A DNA stretch of 64,000 nt from a virus, in IMG/VR virus record IMGVR_UViG_3300047300_001121, positions 1-64,000 of that record. The stretch is one strand, 5' to 3'. The number at the start of each line of letters is the position of its first letter. Position 1 is the first letter of the stretch. Under the pieces are notes generated by a model that was not told where the DNA came from, did not search any database, and worked only from the letters and a program-made list of their open reading frames with translations. A program made the translations under genes and the position numbers. This document shows positions 17,500 through 24,639 of the stretch, piece by piece.

Positions 17500-17997
17500 T
17501 CAGATCCAGAAGAAGGCAAACGCGAACAGTGCGGCACCCAGGGCGCCAACACCAACCGAAGCCCAGAACAGGGGCATGACAACAGCCAGGATGGCTGCCG
17601 TCGACAAAACGATACCGAGCTGCAGAGCAATCCCGGCGTAGGTGTAGAGGGCCGACTTCGACTTGGCGACGTCGCGCTCAGCCTCGAGGGCCTTGGCCTT
17701 TGCCGCCAGTGCCGTCATGCCGTCGACAGTGTCGTCGTGCATCCGCTTGGCTTCGCGGCGATAGTGCTGCGCCAGGTGCTTGTCGGTCGTCGTGTCGGCC
17801 GTCGTGGCATAGACCACCGAGCGCACATTCTTGGCCTGATACCAGGTCCACAGGTTGTTCGCCTGGATGGTGTTGGTCAGGATCTTCGATGAGTTCGATC
17901 CGCCAAAGTAGCCATTGACAGCCAGCAGCGCAGCAAACACGGTGACCGTGATCGCGGCGCGCTTCTTGATGATGATTTCCAGCTCAGAGCGGGTCAT
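17500..17997 (-). CDS. DUF4337-like membrane protein
   Basis: Starting at ATG 17997, which overlaps the upstream stop (ATGA), the 165-residue protein has an N-terminal membrane helix (ITVTVFAALLAVNGYFGG), a soluble stretch with ANNLWTWYQAKNVRSVVYATTAD typical of DUF4337, a coiled coil (ALAAKAKALEAERDVAKSKS) and two C-terminal membrane helices. The role in phage is unknown. It sits between the first late gene and the holin-like gene, so a membrane function in lysis or late physiology is possible. Confidence 0.65.
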   Translation of the reverse strand: MTRSELEIIIKKRAAITVTVFAALLAVNGYFGGSNSSKILTNTIQANNLWTWYQAKNVRSVVYATTADTTTDKHLAQHYRREAKRMHDDTVDGMTALAAKAKALEAERDVAKSKSALYTYAGIALQLGIVLSTAAILAVVMPLFWASVGVGALGAALFAFAFFWI

Positions 17998-18680
17998 TCC
18001 GGGTCTTTCAGGCAAAAACGCGGAAGCACCCCGGTTCCCTGAACCGCCTTCCAGCAATCAATCACTTTCGGGTCCGTCGCCCACCGGCGCTCGAACTCTG
18101 CTCGAGAAAAGTCATCCACGCGCCGCGTCTGGTAATCCAGGCGGATCCCGTACATCAGCGTGCAGAACACAATCAGCACCACGATGCCGCCGAACCACTT
18201 CGTGATCAGCAGGCTGTAGCGATCGATTCTGCGCTGCCGGGCCCGGGCTTCCTCGGCAAGCTGCTTTTGCAGGTCTCGCTCAGCCTGGAGCCGCTCTTCG
18301 CGGATCCGCTCGCGCTCGGCCGTGAACTCTGACCAGATGCCCGGCATGTCCAGGTGGTAGACCAGGAGCTCCCTGAGCTCGGCCTCCATCTCGATCAGCT
18401 TGCGCCGATTCATCACGTTGTCGAGAGCGGCGTCGTTGAGACTCTTCAGGCGCGCCTTCGGGTTCGCCTTGAGCTCGGCCGCCTTCTGCTGCTCAGCGGC
18501 GGTAATGCTCTCGCTGTGACTGAAGAAGGACCCGCACAGCGTGGTCACCTCGGATGCGATGCTGGCAACGTCTTTGCCTGCGGTCTTCGCCTGGCGATAG
18601 AGATCAACCAGCTCGCGCACGCCATTGATGGCGGCTTTGCAACCACCGTAGGCAAGAGCAATAGATGCTGGGTCAAGCAT
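17994..18680 (-). CDS. First late protein: coiled coil with a membrane segment
   Basis: I start the gene at ATG 18680 (MLDPASIALAYGGCKAAING), which has GGGAGG at proper spacing; a longer frame would overlap the tRNA. The N-terminal 60 residues resemble small phage proteins beginning 'M-D-P-x-S-I/L-A-L'. A coiled coil (SEFTAERERIREERLQAERDLQ) near 125-155, a membrane segment (WFGGIVVLIVFCTLMYGI) and a periplasm-like C-terminal 60 residues follow. It leads the late operon after the tRNA. Function unknown. Confidence 0.65.
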   Translation of the reverse strand: MLDPASIALAYGGCKAAINGVRELVDLYRQAKTAGKDVASIASEVTTLCGSFFSHSESITAAEQQKAAELKANPKARLKSLNDAALDNVMNRRKLIEMEAELRELLVYHLDMPGIWSEFTAERERIREERLQAERDLQKQLAEEARARQRRIDRYSLLITKWFGGIVVLIVFCTLMYGIRLDYQTRRVDDFSRAEFERRWATDPKVIDCWKAVQGTGVLPRFCLKDPE

Positions 18681-18722
18681 GGAAACCTCCCATGTCTGAC
18701 CCGCTCTCGGCCCGGGGATGTT

Positions 18723-18798
18723 TGGTTGCGGGAGTAGGAATTGCACCCACGCACTCGGGCGTATGAGGCCCGTGCTCTGCTGTCTGAGCTATCCCGCC
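18723..18798 (-). tRNA. tRNA with CAU anticodon (Met-like or Ile2-like), CCA encoded
   Basis: The minus strand folds into a 76-base cloverleaf: acceptor 5' GGCGGGA pairs with TCCCGC, D arm GCTC/GAGC, anticodon arm CGGGC/GCCCG with loop CTCATAC, variable AGTGC, T arm GTGGG/CCTAC and an encoded ACCA end. Oddities: the first pair is G-A, the D loop lacks the normal GG, and the T loop reads TGCAATT instead of TTCGATT. It may therefore be a decaying or specialised tRNA. It lies directly upstream of the first late gene, so it is probably cut from the late transcript. Confidence 0.8.
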
Positions 18799-18957
18799 TA
18801 AATTTGGACGCGACTATCCCCTCAGAGGTAGTCGCAATTTGCGAAGTTTGTTATGCCTTATAGCGGCACCCTGCTCAGGCTACGCGGACACAGTCCAAAG
18901 GGCCTGAGTGGGTTGCTCCTGCGGGAGCTGGTCATACGACCACAACCTTGCGGTTGC
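18799..18957 (-). promoter_or_regulatory. Structured late leader between promoter and tRNA
   Basis: This 159-base leader has no gene. On the minus strand it contains small hairpins (AACCGCAAGGTT; GGTCGTATGACC; GCTCC-CGCA-GGAGC) and, next to the tRNA, GCGACTA / TAGTCGC around a CCTCTGAGGGGA apex at 18811-18836. These could be tRNA-processing signals or sites for an antiterminator acting on the late operon. Confidence 0.55.
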
Positions 18958-18961
18958 CATC

Positions 18962-18991
18962 AGTATAACATATTGTTTTGTTTTGCGTCAA
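18962..18991 (-). promoter_or_regulatory. Strong late-operon promoter with operator-like site
   Basis: On the minus strand TTGACG (18991-18986) and TATACT (18967-18962) are 18 bp apart, the best sigma-70-like promoter before the tRNA and late genes. Just upstream lies CAAACAAATAGTTG, a member of the operator family also seen at the structured-RNA promoter, where ACAAATAGTTGACG recurs. It overlaps the 3' end of the GIY-YIG gene. Confidence 0.75.
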
Positions 18992-19681
18992 CTATTTGTT
19001 TGCACAAATTTCTTGGGGTCTTTTTGGCTTCAAAACTGGGCCGCTGGTCTGCGCCAAATTCACCAATGGACCAGCATTTTGCTTGTCGTATCTCGATCCA
19101 AAAAAGTGGATGAGCTTCGACTCGATCTCCAGGGCCTTGGCCTGCGTCAGGCCGGATGCAACAATTTTTACCACATCTTCCGCCATAAACCCATCAACCC
19201 TGAGCTGCCGGAGGATTACGCCGTGGCCCTCGTTTCGCTTCAGGTCATAAGCGCGCAAGCCGATACCCTTGCCAACATAGAAGGGCTCGCCCGAGACTGA
19301 GATAGAGCAATCGCTGTGAACAAGCTTAATTTGCCTGTCAACTCTTGGATCAAAATGCAGGTATACGTAGTAGTCGGATGACCCGTCGGTGTCAACAAAA
19401 TAACTCGACCAATCGCCGGACATCACGGCGCCGAAGTGTCGGATCCATGCGGCCTCGATCTCATCCTCGGTCGCATCCCTTAAAACAAGATGACGGTAGT
19501 TGCTATTCAGCCTTTGTTTTTCCGTGCTGCGACGGCGGTATAGATTTGAACCACCAAGGCGAGACATCCTGCGATGCTTCTCCTCAGAAATGGCTGACTC
19601 GATTGCGCAAAGCGCCTCCGAGGGAACCTGTTTTAGGTCTAGGTTTGCCAGCCAACTAAGGCTGAATGGGGTTTGCTGCAC
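18992..19681 (-). CDS. GIY-YIG family nuclease
   Basis: In 229 residues the GIY-YIG core is visible: YYVYLHFDP (104-112) as the GIY-like strand, a long insertion, PFYVGKG (133-139) as the YIG-like strand, GLRAYDL with the conserved Arg (143) and ALEIESKLIHFFG with the likely metal-binding Glu (about 185-187). The first 80 residues form a helical domain with basic patches (HRRMSRLGG; YRRRSTEKQR). There is no NUMOD repeat. It stands alone between the late promoter and the early control region, which suggests a mobile or homing-type insertion, though a repair or anti-competitor nuclease is possible. Confidence 0.75.
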   Translation of the reverse strand: MQQTPFSLSWLANLDLKQVPSEALCAIESAISEEKHRRMSRLGGSNLYRRRSTEKQRLNSNYRHLVLRDATEDEIEAAWIRHFGAVMSGDWSSYFVDTDGSSDYYVYLHFDPRVDRQIKLVHSDCSISVSGEPFYVGKGIGLRAYDLKRNEGHGVILRQLRVDGFMAEDVVKIVASGLTQAKALEIESKLIHFFGSRYDKQNAGPLVNLAQTSGPVLKPKRPQEICANK

Positions 19682-20007
19682 AAAAGGCCCTTCAAGTCTT
19701 CACTTACACACCAACCAACGGCGCCCACGCAAGGTGGCATAAGGCTTCTCACGGCCAAATGGAAGTGAAGGCTTGAGGAGCCTCCGTTTGTCGCTCAGTT
19801 GGTTGAATCGACAATAAAATTGTAGCACAACCAAAACAAATTGTTGTTTTTACGCCACAACTGACCACTGAGTGCCGTTCTGGGCACAGGGTTTTCCCTG
19901 ATTGACCAACAAAAACCCACTGATTTGGTTGGTCATTGATTTGACCAATTTGTTTTGTTGCACAACAATCGGTTCATCACATCAACCAAACCACACAGGA
20001 GTTCGAC
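19682..20007. promoter_or_regulatory. Early control region with repeated operator-like motifs
   Basis: This 326-bp gap separates the GIY-YIG gene from the first early gene. It is AT-rich at its right end and contains ACAAATTGTTG near 19838, an inverted repeat TGACCAAC / GTTGGTCA near 19900-19935, and the promoter described separately. The left part (19682-19800) shows no gene or clear signal. The clustering of GTTG/CAAC half-sites suggests repressor control of the early operon. Confidence 0.6.
19941..19969 (+). promoter_or_regulatory. Early promoter 1
   Basis: TTGACC at 19941-19946 and AACAAT at 19964-19969 are 17 bp apart. The spacer holds TTTGTTTTGTTGCAC, and GTTGCACAAC forms a small palindrome over the -10. 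The same design (17-bp spacing, GCnCAACAAT) recurs at 22202 and 25486, so these three are likely co-regulated early promoters. Confidence 0.65.
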
Positions 20008-20151
20008 ATGTTCCCGGCAACCCGCAGCAACCAGATCACATACGCCTACTTTTGCCAGCTTGGCGGCCTGTCCAACCCGGCCACTTGGAGAATCGAGCGC
20101 CGCAACGGCTCGCACAGCTATTACACCTACCACCTCGTCAGCGTTCGTTAA
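20008..20151 (+). CDS. First early protein, 47 residues
   Basis: ATG 20008 follows AGGAG at eight bases, giving MFPATRSNQITYAYFCQLG followed by a short aromatic, basic stretch and ending YHLVSVR. It is the leading gene of the early transcript and is followed seven bases after its stop by the next ribosome site. No family is recognised. Highly expressed tiny first genes of phages are often host take-over or anti-defence factors, which is inference only. Confidence 0.65.
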   Translation: MFPATRSNQITYAYFCQLGGLSNPATWRIERRNGSHSYYTYHLVSVR

Positions 20152-20161
20152 GGAGTTCTAC

Positions 20162-20386
20162 ATGATCGAACACAGCATCTCCGAATCCGTCATTGACGGC
20201 GCCGTCGACGTGATCATCAACACCCGCGACTTCTGCGGTGACGAGCGTGAGGCCGTGCGCGACTACTGCGCCGACCTAAAGCAGCCGCACTGGCAGACCG
20301 TCTACCGCATCGCCAACTTCCGCGCCAACGCCCGCTGGAATGAGTTCCAGAAGAGCGCCGGCGTTGACCCCAAGTACACCTACTGA
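20162..20386 (+). CDS. Small early protein, 74 residues
   Basis: AAGGAGTTCTAC precedes ATG 20162. The protein (MIEHSISESVIDGAVDVIIN; DEREAVRDYCADLKQPHWQTVY) looks compact and helical with an aromatic C-terminus. No known motif is seen. It belongs to the first early transcript. Confidence 0.65.
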   Translation: MIEHSISESVIDGAVDVIINTRDFCGDEREAVRDYCADLKQPHWQTVYRIANFRANARWNEFQKSAGVDPKYTY

Positions 20387-20393
20387 GATTCAC

Positions 20394-20627
20394 ATGAGCT
20401 TCAAAAAACCCCGACTAAAAGCAAACCTTGCGGCTGAGGGATCCGTGTCAATTCCCGCAGAGTGGAGAGAACTTGATGGCCTGGTCCGAGCGGACATCCT
20501 GAAGGATTGGATCGGCATCCTGCAAATTGAGTACGACATCGCGGTTCTGGAGATGATTGATGGACCCGACCGAAGGCTTAAAGCTGCCATCCTGAAAAAA
20601 AAGCTGGCTAAATTTGTTCAACACTGA
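20394..20627 (+). CDS. Small early protein, 77 residues
   Basis: The protein starts with a basic N-terminus (MSFKKPRLKANLAAEG) and continues with two likely helices (WRELDGLVRADILKDWIGIL; YDIAVLEMIDGPDRRLKAAI). It resembles small early phage proteins of unknown role, and DNA or protein binding is possible given the charge pattern. It begins eight bases after the previous stop. Confidence 0.6.
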   Translation: MSFKKPRLKANLAAEGSVSIPAEWRELDGLVRADILKDWIGILQIEYDIAVLEMIDGPDRRLKAAILKKKLAKFVQH

Positions 20628-20637
20628 GGAGTACACC

Positions 20638-20850
20638 ATGGGCGGATTCGTAACAAAATCTTTCACTTGCATTGATGGCCGCTACGAGGTCACCGAGTAC
20701 GGCAAGGGCACAGCCTACCTGGTCGAGGACAGCAAGACCATGAAGAGCTTCTACGTCCAGGGCGATGACGCCCAGACCCTGCGCAATGACAGCCAGGAGT
20801 TCACCAACAAGCACGCCATTGTCGAGACGATGGCAGCCATAGGGGAGTGA
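20638..20850 (+). CDS. Small early protein, 70 residues
   Basis: GAGGAGTACACC is a good ribosome site before ATG 20638. The protein (MGGFVTKSFTCIDGRYEVTE; AYLVEDSKTMKSFYVQGDD) appears to be a small beta-rich fold. No family is recognised. Confidence 0.65.
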   Translation: MGGFVTKSFTCIDGRYEVTEYGKGTAYLVEDSKTMKSFYVQGDDAQTLRNDSQEFTNKHAIVETMAAIGE

Positions 20851-20852
20851 GC

Positions 20853-20984
20853 ATGGCGGCCGAATACGACCCGCACTGGCCATTCCCGCAATACGACGAG
20901 AACGGCAAGCAGCTGCTGCCACCGCCGCCACCAAGGCGCAAGAAGCACCTCGAGCTCGAGGACATTGAAGATGCACCAATGTAA
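20853..20984 (+). CDS. Tiny Pro-rich early protein, 43 residues
   Basis: The frame begins MAAEYDPHWPFPQYDENGKQ, then has a polyproline run followed by RRKKHLELEDIEDAPM. It begins two bases after the previous stop and ends nine bases before the next gene. The Pro run followed by a basic patch and acidic tail suggests an unstructured interaction peptide. Confidence 0.55.
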   Translation: MAAEYDPHWPFPQYDENGKQLLPPPPPRRKKHLELEDIEDAPM

Positions 20985-20993
20985 GGACTGAAA

Positions 20994-21722
20994 ATGGAAC
21001 GTGAATTATTGCGCCGGGCCGCGGTGGCCCTGAATGACTGGACCCACACTTATGCGTCGGAGCTCTGCGACTCCGAGCGCGTGGCACAGGCCTGGGCTCG
21101 AATTGAGGCGGCCGGCGGCACCGTTGCATACATCGCCGACTTGGCATCGGAAATCAATTCATTTCTGGCGCAGCCGGAGCAGAAGCCATTGAGATGCAGG
21201 TCAGAGCCTTGCGTAAACGACAACAACATAGGGGCGTGTCGGAGATGCAAGAACTCCAGCGAGTTTCTTTCGTGGAATGACCAAGGGTCGCGGGAACTGG
21301 TGGCGTATGCCGACAAGATCGCGTTCGAGGACGCCATGAAAACCGGCAAGGGGTGCGACGTGTGGCCGACAGCTGGCGACTACGAGGCGCGCACCGGCCG
21401 CAAACTGATCGAACTTCGCACCCAACCCCAGACGCAGCAGGAGCGCACACCTGGAGGCGTGAATCTCGCGGATTACGACTACGACGACGGGAGCTTCAAG
21501 GCGAAGAAAGAGCGCTTGCCACATGTCGCCACCAGCGACACATCGCGAACTCGTGTCGACGAAACCGCAAAACAGCAACATGACCCGCTGCCCAAAAGCG
21601 AGAGCTTAAAACACAAATACAACGCGCACAAAAAATATCCGTGGTTCTGTGCCGATTGCGGCTACCCAGAACATGAATTACTTATGCACACAGCCGCCCA
21701 CGGCATCAAGGAGACCGAATGA
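20994..21722 (+). CDS. Early protein of 242 residues with Cys-rich segments
   Basis: The N-terminus is helical (MERELLRRAAVALNDWTHTY). A Cys-rich part lies near 68-86 (RCRSEPCVNDNNIGACRRCK), a linker is polar, and the C-terminus has WFCADCGYPEHELLMHTAAH, a plausible zinc-binding knuckle with two Cys and two His. It overlaps the next start (ATGA). No family is recognised; nucleic-acid or protein binding through the zinc segments is the best guess. Confidence 0.6.
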   Translation: MERELLRRAAVALNDWTHTYASELCDSERVAQAWARIEAAGGTVAYIADLASEINSFLAQPEQKPLRCRSEPCVNDNNIGACRRCKNSSEFLSWNDQGSRELVAYADKIAFEDAMKTGKGCDVWPTAGDYEARTGRKLIELRTQPQTQQERTPGGVNLADYDYDDGSFKAKKERLPHVATSDTSRTRVDETAKQQHDPLPKSESLKHKYNAHKKYPWFCADCGYPEHELLMHTAAHGIKETE

Positions 21723-21943
21723 AAGAAGACATCAGCCCGGGTATGCAGGCGCTGTACGACATGGCCCTTGGACCGCAACACACCGGATGGCCACCCGGCC
21801 TTCTGCAAGACGACTGCGCGGGCCTCAGCAAGTGGCTCGCGAGCAAACCAGACGCCAGGCGCAGGGTGCGCGAAGCGCTGGATGAGCTTGATCGCCAGGA
21901 GCACGCGCGCAGTGTTGTGCGTGGCTTCGGCATTACCGAATAA
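21719..21943 (+). CDS. Small early protein, 74 residues
   Basis: The ATG overlaps the previous stop. The sequence MKEDISPGMQALYDMALGPQ, then a GWPPGLL segment and a charged helix (DARRRVREALDELDRQEHAR) suggest a short helical protein. Function unknown. Confidence 0.6.
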   Translation: MKEDISPGMQALYDMALGPQHTGWPPGLLQDDCAGLSKWLASKPDARRRVREALDELDRQEHARSVVRGFGITE

Positions 21944-21957
21944 CAGGGAGGCACAAC

Positions 21958-22167
21958 TTGGCCAAGAAACAGTACCAATGCGCCAGCTGTGGCGACCCGT
22001 TCCTGGCACGCGAGGCCGACCGCAAGCGAGGCTGGGCACGCTTCTGCTCGAAGTCATGCAAGGCAATCAAGCAGGAGCAGCGCACCGGGCAGTATGCGCG
22101 ACACCTCCAGGGTGCGCGCGAGGGCGGCCTCTGCTTTCCGTCATTTGCTGAAGGCGAAGTCCAATAA
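21958..22167 (+). CDS. Small zinc-finger-like protein, TTG start
   Basis: A TTG at 21958 preceded by GGGAGG starts 69 residues with CASCGDPF and CSKSCKAIKQE, two CxxC-type pairs that form a treble-clef-like finger as in MYND/HNH-type knuckles. The basic sequence between them (READRKRGWAR) suits nucleic-acid binding. It is the last gene of the first early block; a new promoter follows. Confidence 0.65.
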   Translation: MAKKQYQCASCGDPFLAREADRKRGWARFCSKSCKAIKQEQRTGQYARHLQGAREGGLCFPSFAEGEVQ

Positions 22168-22201
22168 CCAACCAATTTGCTCGGATTTTTTTTCGTTCGG
22201 G

Positions 22202-22230
22202 TTGCAACAAAATGTTTTGTGCGCAACAAT
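22202..22230 (+). promoter_or_regulatory. Early promoter 2 with operator in the spacer
   Basis: TTGCAA (22202-22207) and AACAAT (22225-22230) have a 17-bp spacer that contains most of CAACAAAATGTTTTG. The -10 lies in the same GCGCAACAAT context as at promoters 1 and 3. Repressor binding at this site would directly block the polymerase. Confidence 0.6.
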
Positions 22231-22262
22231 CAGTTCACAGTCAATTACATAGGAGTTTTTAA

Positions 22263-22745
22263 TTGAACACGCTTCACATCACCATCAACGGCGAGCCAGC
22301 TCACGGCGCGCAGGCTGAGGCTCACTTCGTCGAGTGGGCCCTGGCCCTGGAACAAGAGCACAACGAGAAGCTGTTGGCAGCATGCAAGGGTGAGCGCACC
22401 TCCCTGGCGGCGATCAACGTATTCCAGTTTGCGGCGTTCTCTCCCTTCCGCACGACAGCGGATTGCAACTTGCTCGGCCAGGCCGGCATTGAGATCAAGC
22501 CCGTCGTCCACTTTCAGGGCAACGTCGATTTTTACCAGGTGCCGCTCATTGACACCGGCGAGACGTGCGAGGTCGCCTATCTTTTCGCGCTTGATCACCC
22601 CCGGCTTGGGTGCAGACCCGTCCGTACGTCACGGGTCTTGAAAATGAATGACGACGGCTCATTCGAGACGCTGAACACCATCTACAAACCGGCACCCGAG
22701 GTGGAGCATCTGCCGGCCGATGACACGGAAGGCGGTGCAGCATGA
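22263..22745 (+). CDS. Early protein of 160 residues, TTG start
   Basis: TTG 22263 has AGGAG upstream. The protein starts MNTLHITINGEPAHGAQAEA, has a helix (HFVEWALALEQEHNEKLLAA), a beta-rich middle and an acidic end. It overlaps the beta-clamp-like gene by four bases, so the two are translationally linked and may act together. No family recognised. Confidence 0.6.
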   Translation: MNTLHITINGEPAHGAQAEAHFVEWALALEQEHNEKLLAACKGERTSLAAINVFQFAAFSPFRTTADCNLLGQAGIEIKPVVHFQGNVDFYQVPLIDTGETCEVAYLFALDHPRLGCRPVRTSRVLKMNDDGSFETLNTIYKPAPEVEHLPADDTEGGAA

Positions 22746-23401
22746 TCCGCTTTCACTTCGATCGCAAATTCATCCCCCTGGTGGCGCCGTTCGCAGCCAG
22801 GGCTGACGTCCGCTACTACTTGTGCGGCATCCGCGTGGAAGCCGCCGGTGATCGCCCTGGCGTGTACATCGTCGGATGCGATGGCCACCGGCTCACGGTC
22901 GCCTACGACCGCACCGGCAGCATTGAGGGCGTCGAGGGCGGCTTGATCATGCGCGTGCCGCCTCAGTTCATCTCGGCATGCAAGGCGCGCTCATCATCGC
23001 CGCTGAAGGTCATCTGCGAGGGCGACCGGATCTCCGTCGGTGTTGAAGGCGGAGCTGCGCACAACGAGCGCGAGACGTACGTGATGCCGGGCAAGCCCTG
23101 GATTGAGGGCAACTACCCCAGGTGGAGGGACATCCTGCCCTGCTGGGCGGACCTGAAGCTCGGTTTCGCATCTGAGGTGAGCTCGGTCTACCTGGCCGAC
23201 TACCTGAAGCTCAACAGCGGCGGCCGCTACGGCGACGGACTCGTGTTCTGGCAAGAGAAGGCCGACTCACCCATTGTGGTGCAGCACACCTCGCAGCCGG
23301 AGATTGTGTCGATCCTGATGCCGCGGCGCACGGATGGCTCTGAGTTTCTGCGCAAGAAGTTGCCAGAGATCGCGGCCGGAAAGCAAAAGGTGACGCCATG
23401 A
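22742..23401 (+). CDS. Short beta-clamp (DnaN)-like protein
   Basis: The 219 residues contain RYYLCGIRVE followed by GVYIVGCDGHRLTVAYDRTG (about 25-60). This matches the DnaN middle-domain signature (R-YLNG-----LVATDGHRLA). The rest alternates strands and helices as in clamp domains (LIMRVPPQFISACK; YVMPGKPWIEGNYPRWRDIL). At 219 residues it is shorter than a full bacterial clamp (about 366), so it has room for about two of the three domains. It may be a phage clamp, a clamp-loader decoy, or a regulator that pairs with host DnaN. The motif is clear; the function is inferred. Confidence 0.7.
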   Translation: MIRFHFDRKFIPLVAPFAARADVRYYLCGIRVEAAGDRPGVYIVGCDGHRLTVAYDRTGSIEGVEGGLIMRVPPQFISACKARSSSPLKVICEGDRISVGVEGGAAHNERETYVMPGKPWIEGNYPRWRDILPCWADLKLGFASEVSSVYLADYLKLNSGGRYGDGLVFWQEKADSPIVVQHTSQPEIVSILMPRRTDGSEFLRKKLPEIAAGKQKVTP

Positions 23402-23721
23402 ATTGCAAACCAGGCGACCTGGCAATCATTGTCAATTGCGATTTCCCCGCAAACATTGGCAAGCTCGTGTCCGTGCTGAGGCCGGCCGACATGAACGATT
23501 ACCACTTGGGACCAAATGAGAATGATGGCTTTCTCTGGGAGTGCGAAACGCTCAGCGACGGCATCATTGGATGGGACGAAGGGGACAGCTACTCAGCCAA
23601 CAAAGCAGGCGGCCTGATTGCTCTTACCGACAGCTATCTGAAGCCAATTCGCGACCCGGGCGACGACGCCGCTGATGAGATGGTGTTGCGCACCGGCAAG
23701 CCACAGGAGGTGACGGCATGA
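23398..23721 (+). CDS. MNCKPGDLA-type protein, paralogue 1
   Basis: This 107-residue protein begins MNCKPGDLAIIVNCDFPANI and continues GKLVSVLRPA, with WECETL and YLKPIRDPGDD later. A second copy with the same layout lies at 36707-37027. The N-terminal GDLA-I-V pattern and N-G-K-V-V motif look like a small SH3-like beta barrel. Such proteins are common in phage early regions of Burkholderiales phages. Function unknown. Confidence 0.7.
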   Translation: MNCKPGDLAIIVNCDFPANIGKLVSVLRPADMNDYHLGPNENDGFLWECETLSDGIIGWDEGDSYSANKAGGLIALTDSYLKPIRDPGDDAADEMVLRTGKPQEVTA

Positions 23722-23864
23722 CCCACAAGACCATCTTCACCTGGGTGTATGCCGTCGTGCTCTCACTCGGCATCACCGTCGCATTCACCGACGTGTTTGT
23801 CTGGCGCGCCGAAAAACCCGAGCCCTGCGGCTGCAATCAACCACCACAAAAGCACAAAAAATGA
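23718..23864 (+). CDS. Tiny single-pass membrane protein
   Basis: MTHKTIFTWVYAVVLSLGIT starts a 48-residue protein with one hydrophobic helix and a short Cys/Pro tail (EPCGCNQPPQKHKK). It overlaps both neighbours by four bases. Topology suggests an inner-membrane peptide; superinfection exclusion or lysis control are possibilities, not shown. Confidence 0.6.
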   Translation: MTHKTIFTWVYAVVLSLGITVAFTDVFVWRAEKPEPCGCNQPPQKHKK

Positions 23865-24115
23865 CCACGATCGAATACAGCTACAAGCACCCGGACCTTG
23901 ATGTCCCGATTGAATGCACCCTGGACTGCGAGCCGCCCCAGCGCGGAGCTCGAGAGCACGGCACCGGCCTGCAACTTGAGCCCGATTACGACGCATCCGC
24001 AGAGCTCACATCAGCTCGCGTCGGAGGCGTGGAGATCATCACGCTGCTAAGCGAAGACCTGGTGTACGAGATTCAATCTGCCGCACTCAGGCATTTGCAG
24101 GAGCCGTGCCTGTGA
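23861..24115 (+). CDS. Small early protein, 84 residues
   Basis: The protein begins MTTIEYSYKHPDLDVPIECT and has a C-terminal helix (EDLVYEIQSAALRHLQE). It overlaps the previous and next genes. No family is recognised. Confidence 0.6.
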   Translation: MTTIEYSYKHPDLDVPIECTLDCEPPQRGAREHGTGLQLEPDYDASAELTSARVGGVEIITLLSEDLVYEIQSAALRHLQEPCL

Positions 24116-24639
24116 TGGATCAAGCAACACGAGACCTGGTGCTGGCATACGTGCGAGCACATTCCGCCGACGTCGGCGAGTGCTGGGAATGGCAGGGCGG
24201 CATGACGCGCGGCACAACCCCTGCGGCGCGCTTTCCCGGACCCGTCAAGCTGCCGAACTCGGTACGCAAGGCCGTCCTGCTGGCCACACTAAAAATCTCA
24301 CTGGGTAAGCGCTACGCCAGACCAAAGTGCGGCAACTTCCGCTGCGTAAACCCAGAGCATGTCGTGGCCGTGCCGTTGCACAACATCCGTCGAGAGGCAG
24401 CGAGCAGGACCAGCTACGGAAAAAGCATTGCCCGCCGCGCTGCAATCTCGAGAACCAAGCGCTCGCAGTCTCCGCTGACCAACGAGATGCTGCAAGAGAT
24501 CCGCGCATCAGAAGAGAGCAACAAACAACTGGCCACCCGCCTCGGGTTTTCAGTGCGGACCATCCGCATTGCACGCAAGGGCTACGTGCATGAGAAATTG
24601 ACAGCAACACCGTTCACAGGATTAGGAGCAAGAAAATGA
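24115..24639 (+). CDS. HNH-like DNA-binding protein with C-terminal helix-turn-helix
   Basis: From ATG 24115 (174 residues) the N-terminal part shows CWEWQGGMTRG and KCGNFRCVNPEHVVAVPLHN, the pattern of small HNH_3-type homing endonucleases, with a Cys pair and the PEHV motif. The C-terminal part is a helix-turn-helix (NEMLQEIRASEESNKQLATRLGF, SVRTIRIARKG). The His cluster is thinner than in active HNH enzymes, so it may be a DNA-binding derivative. It sits inside the early operon with tight overlaps, unlike a recent insertion. Confidence 0.6.
   Translation: MDQATRDLVLAYVRAHSADVGECWEWQGGMTRGTTPAARFPGPVKLPNSVRKAVLLATLKISLGKRYARPKCGNFRCVNPEHVVAVPLHNIRREAASRTSYGKSIARRAAISRTKRSQSPLTNEMLQEIRASEESNKQLATRLGFSVRTIRIARKGYVHEKLTATPFTGLGARK

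Noticed and set aside
24115-24639. Fully active HNH homing endonuclease
   Set aside because: The Cys/His set is incomplete by eye and the gene is tightly coupled in the operon, so I list it only as HNH-like.
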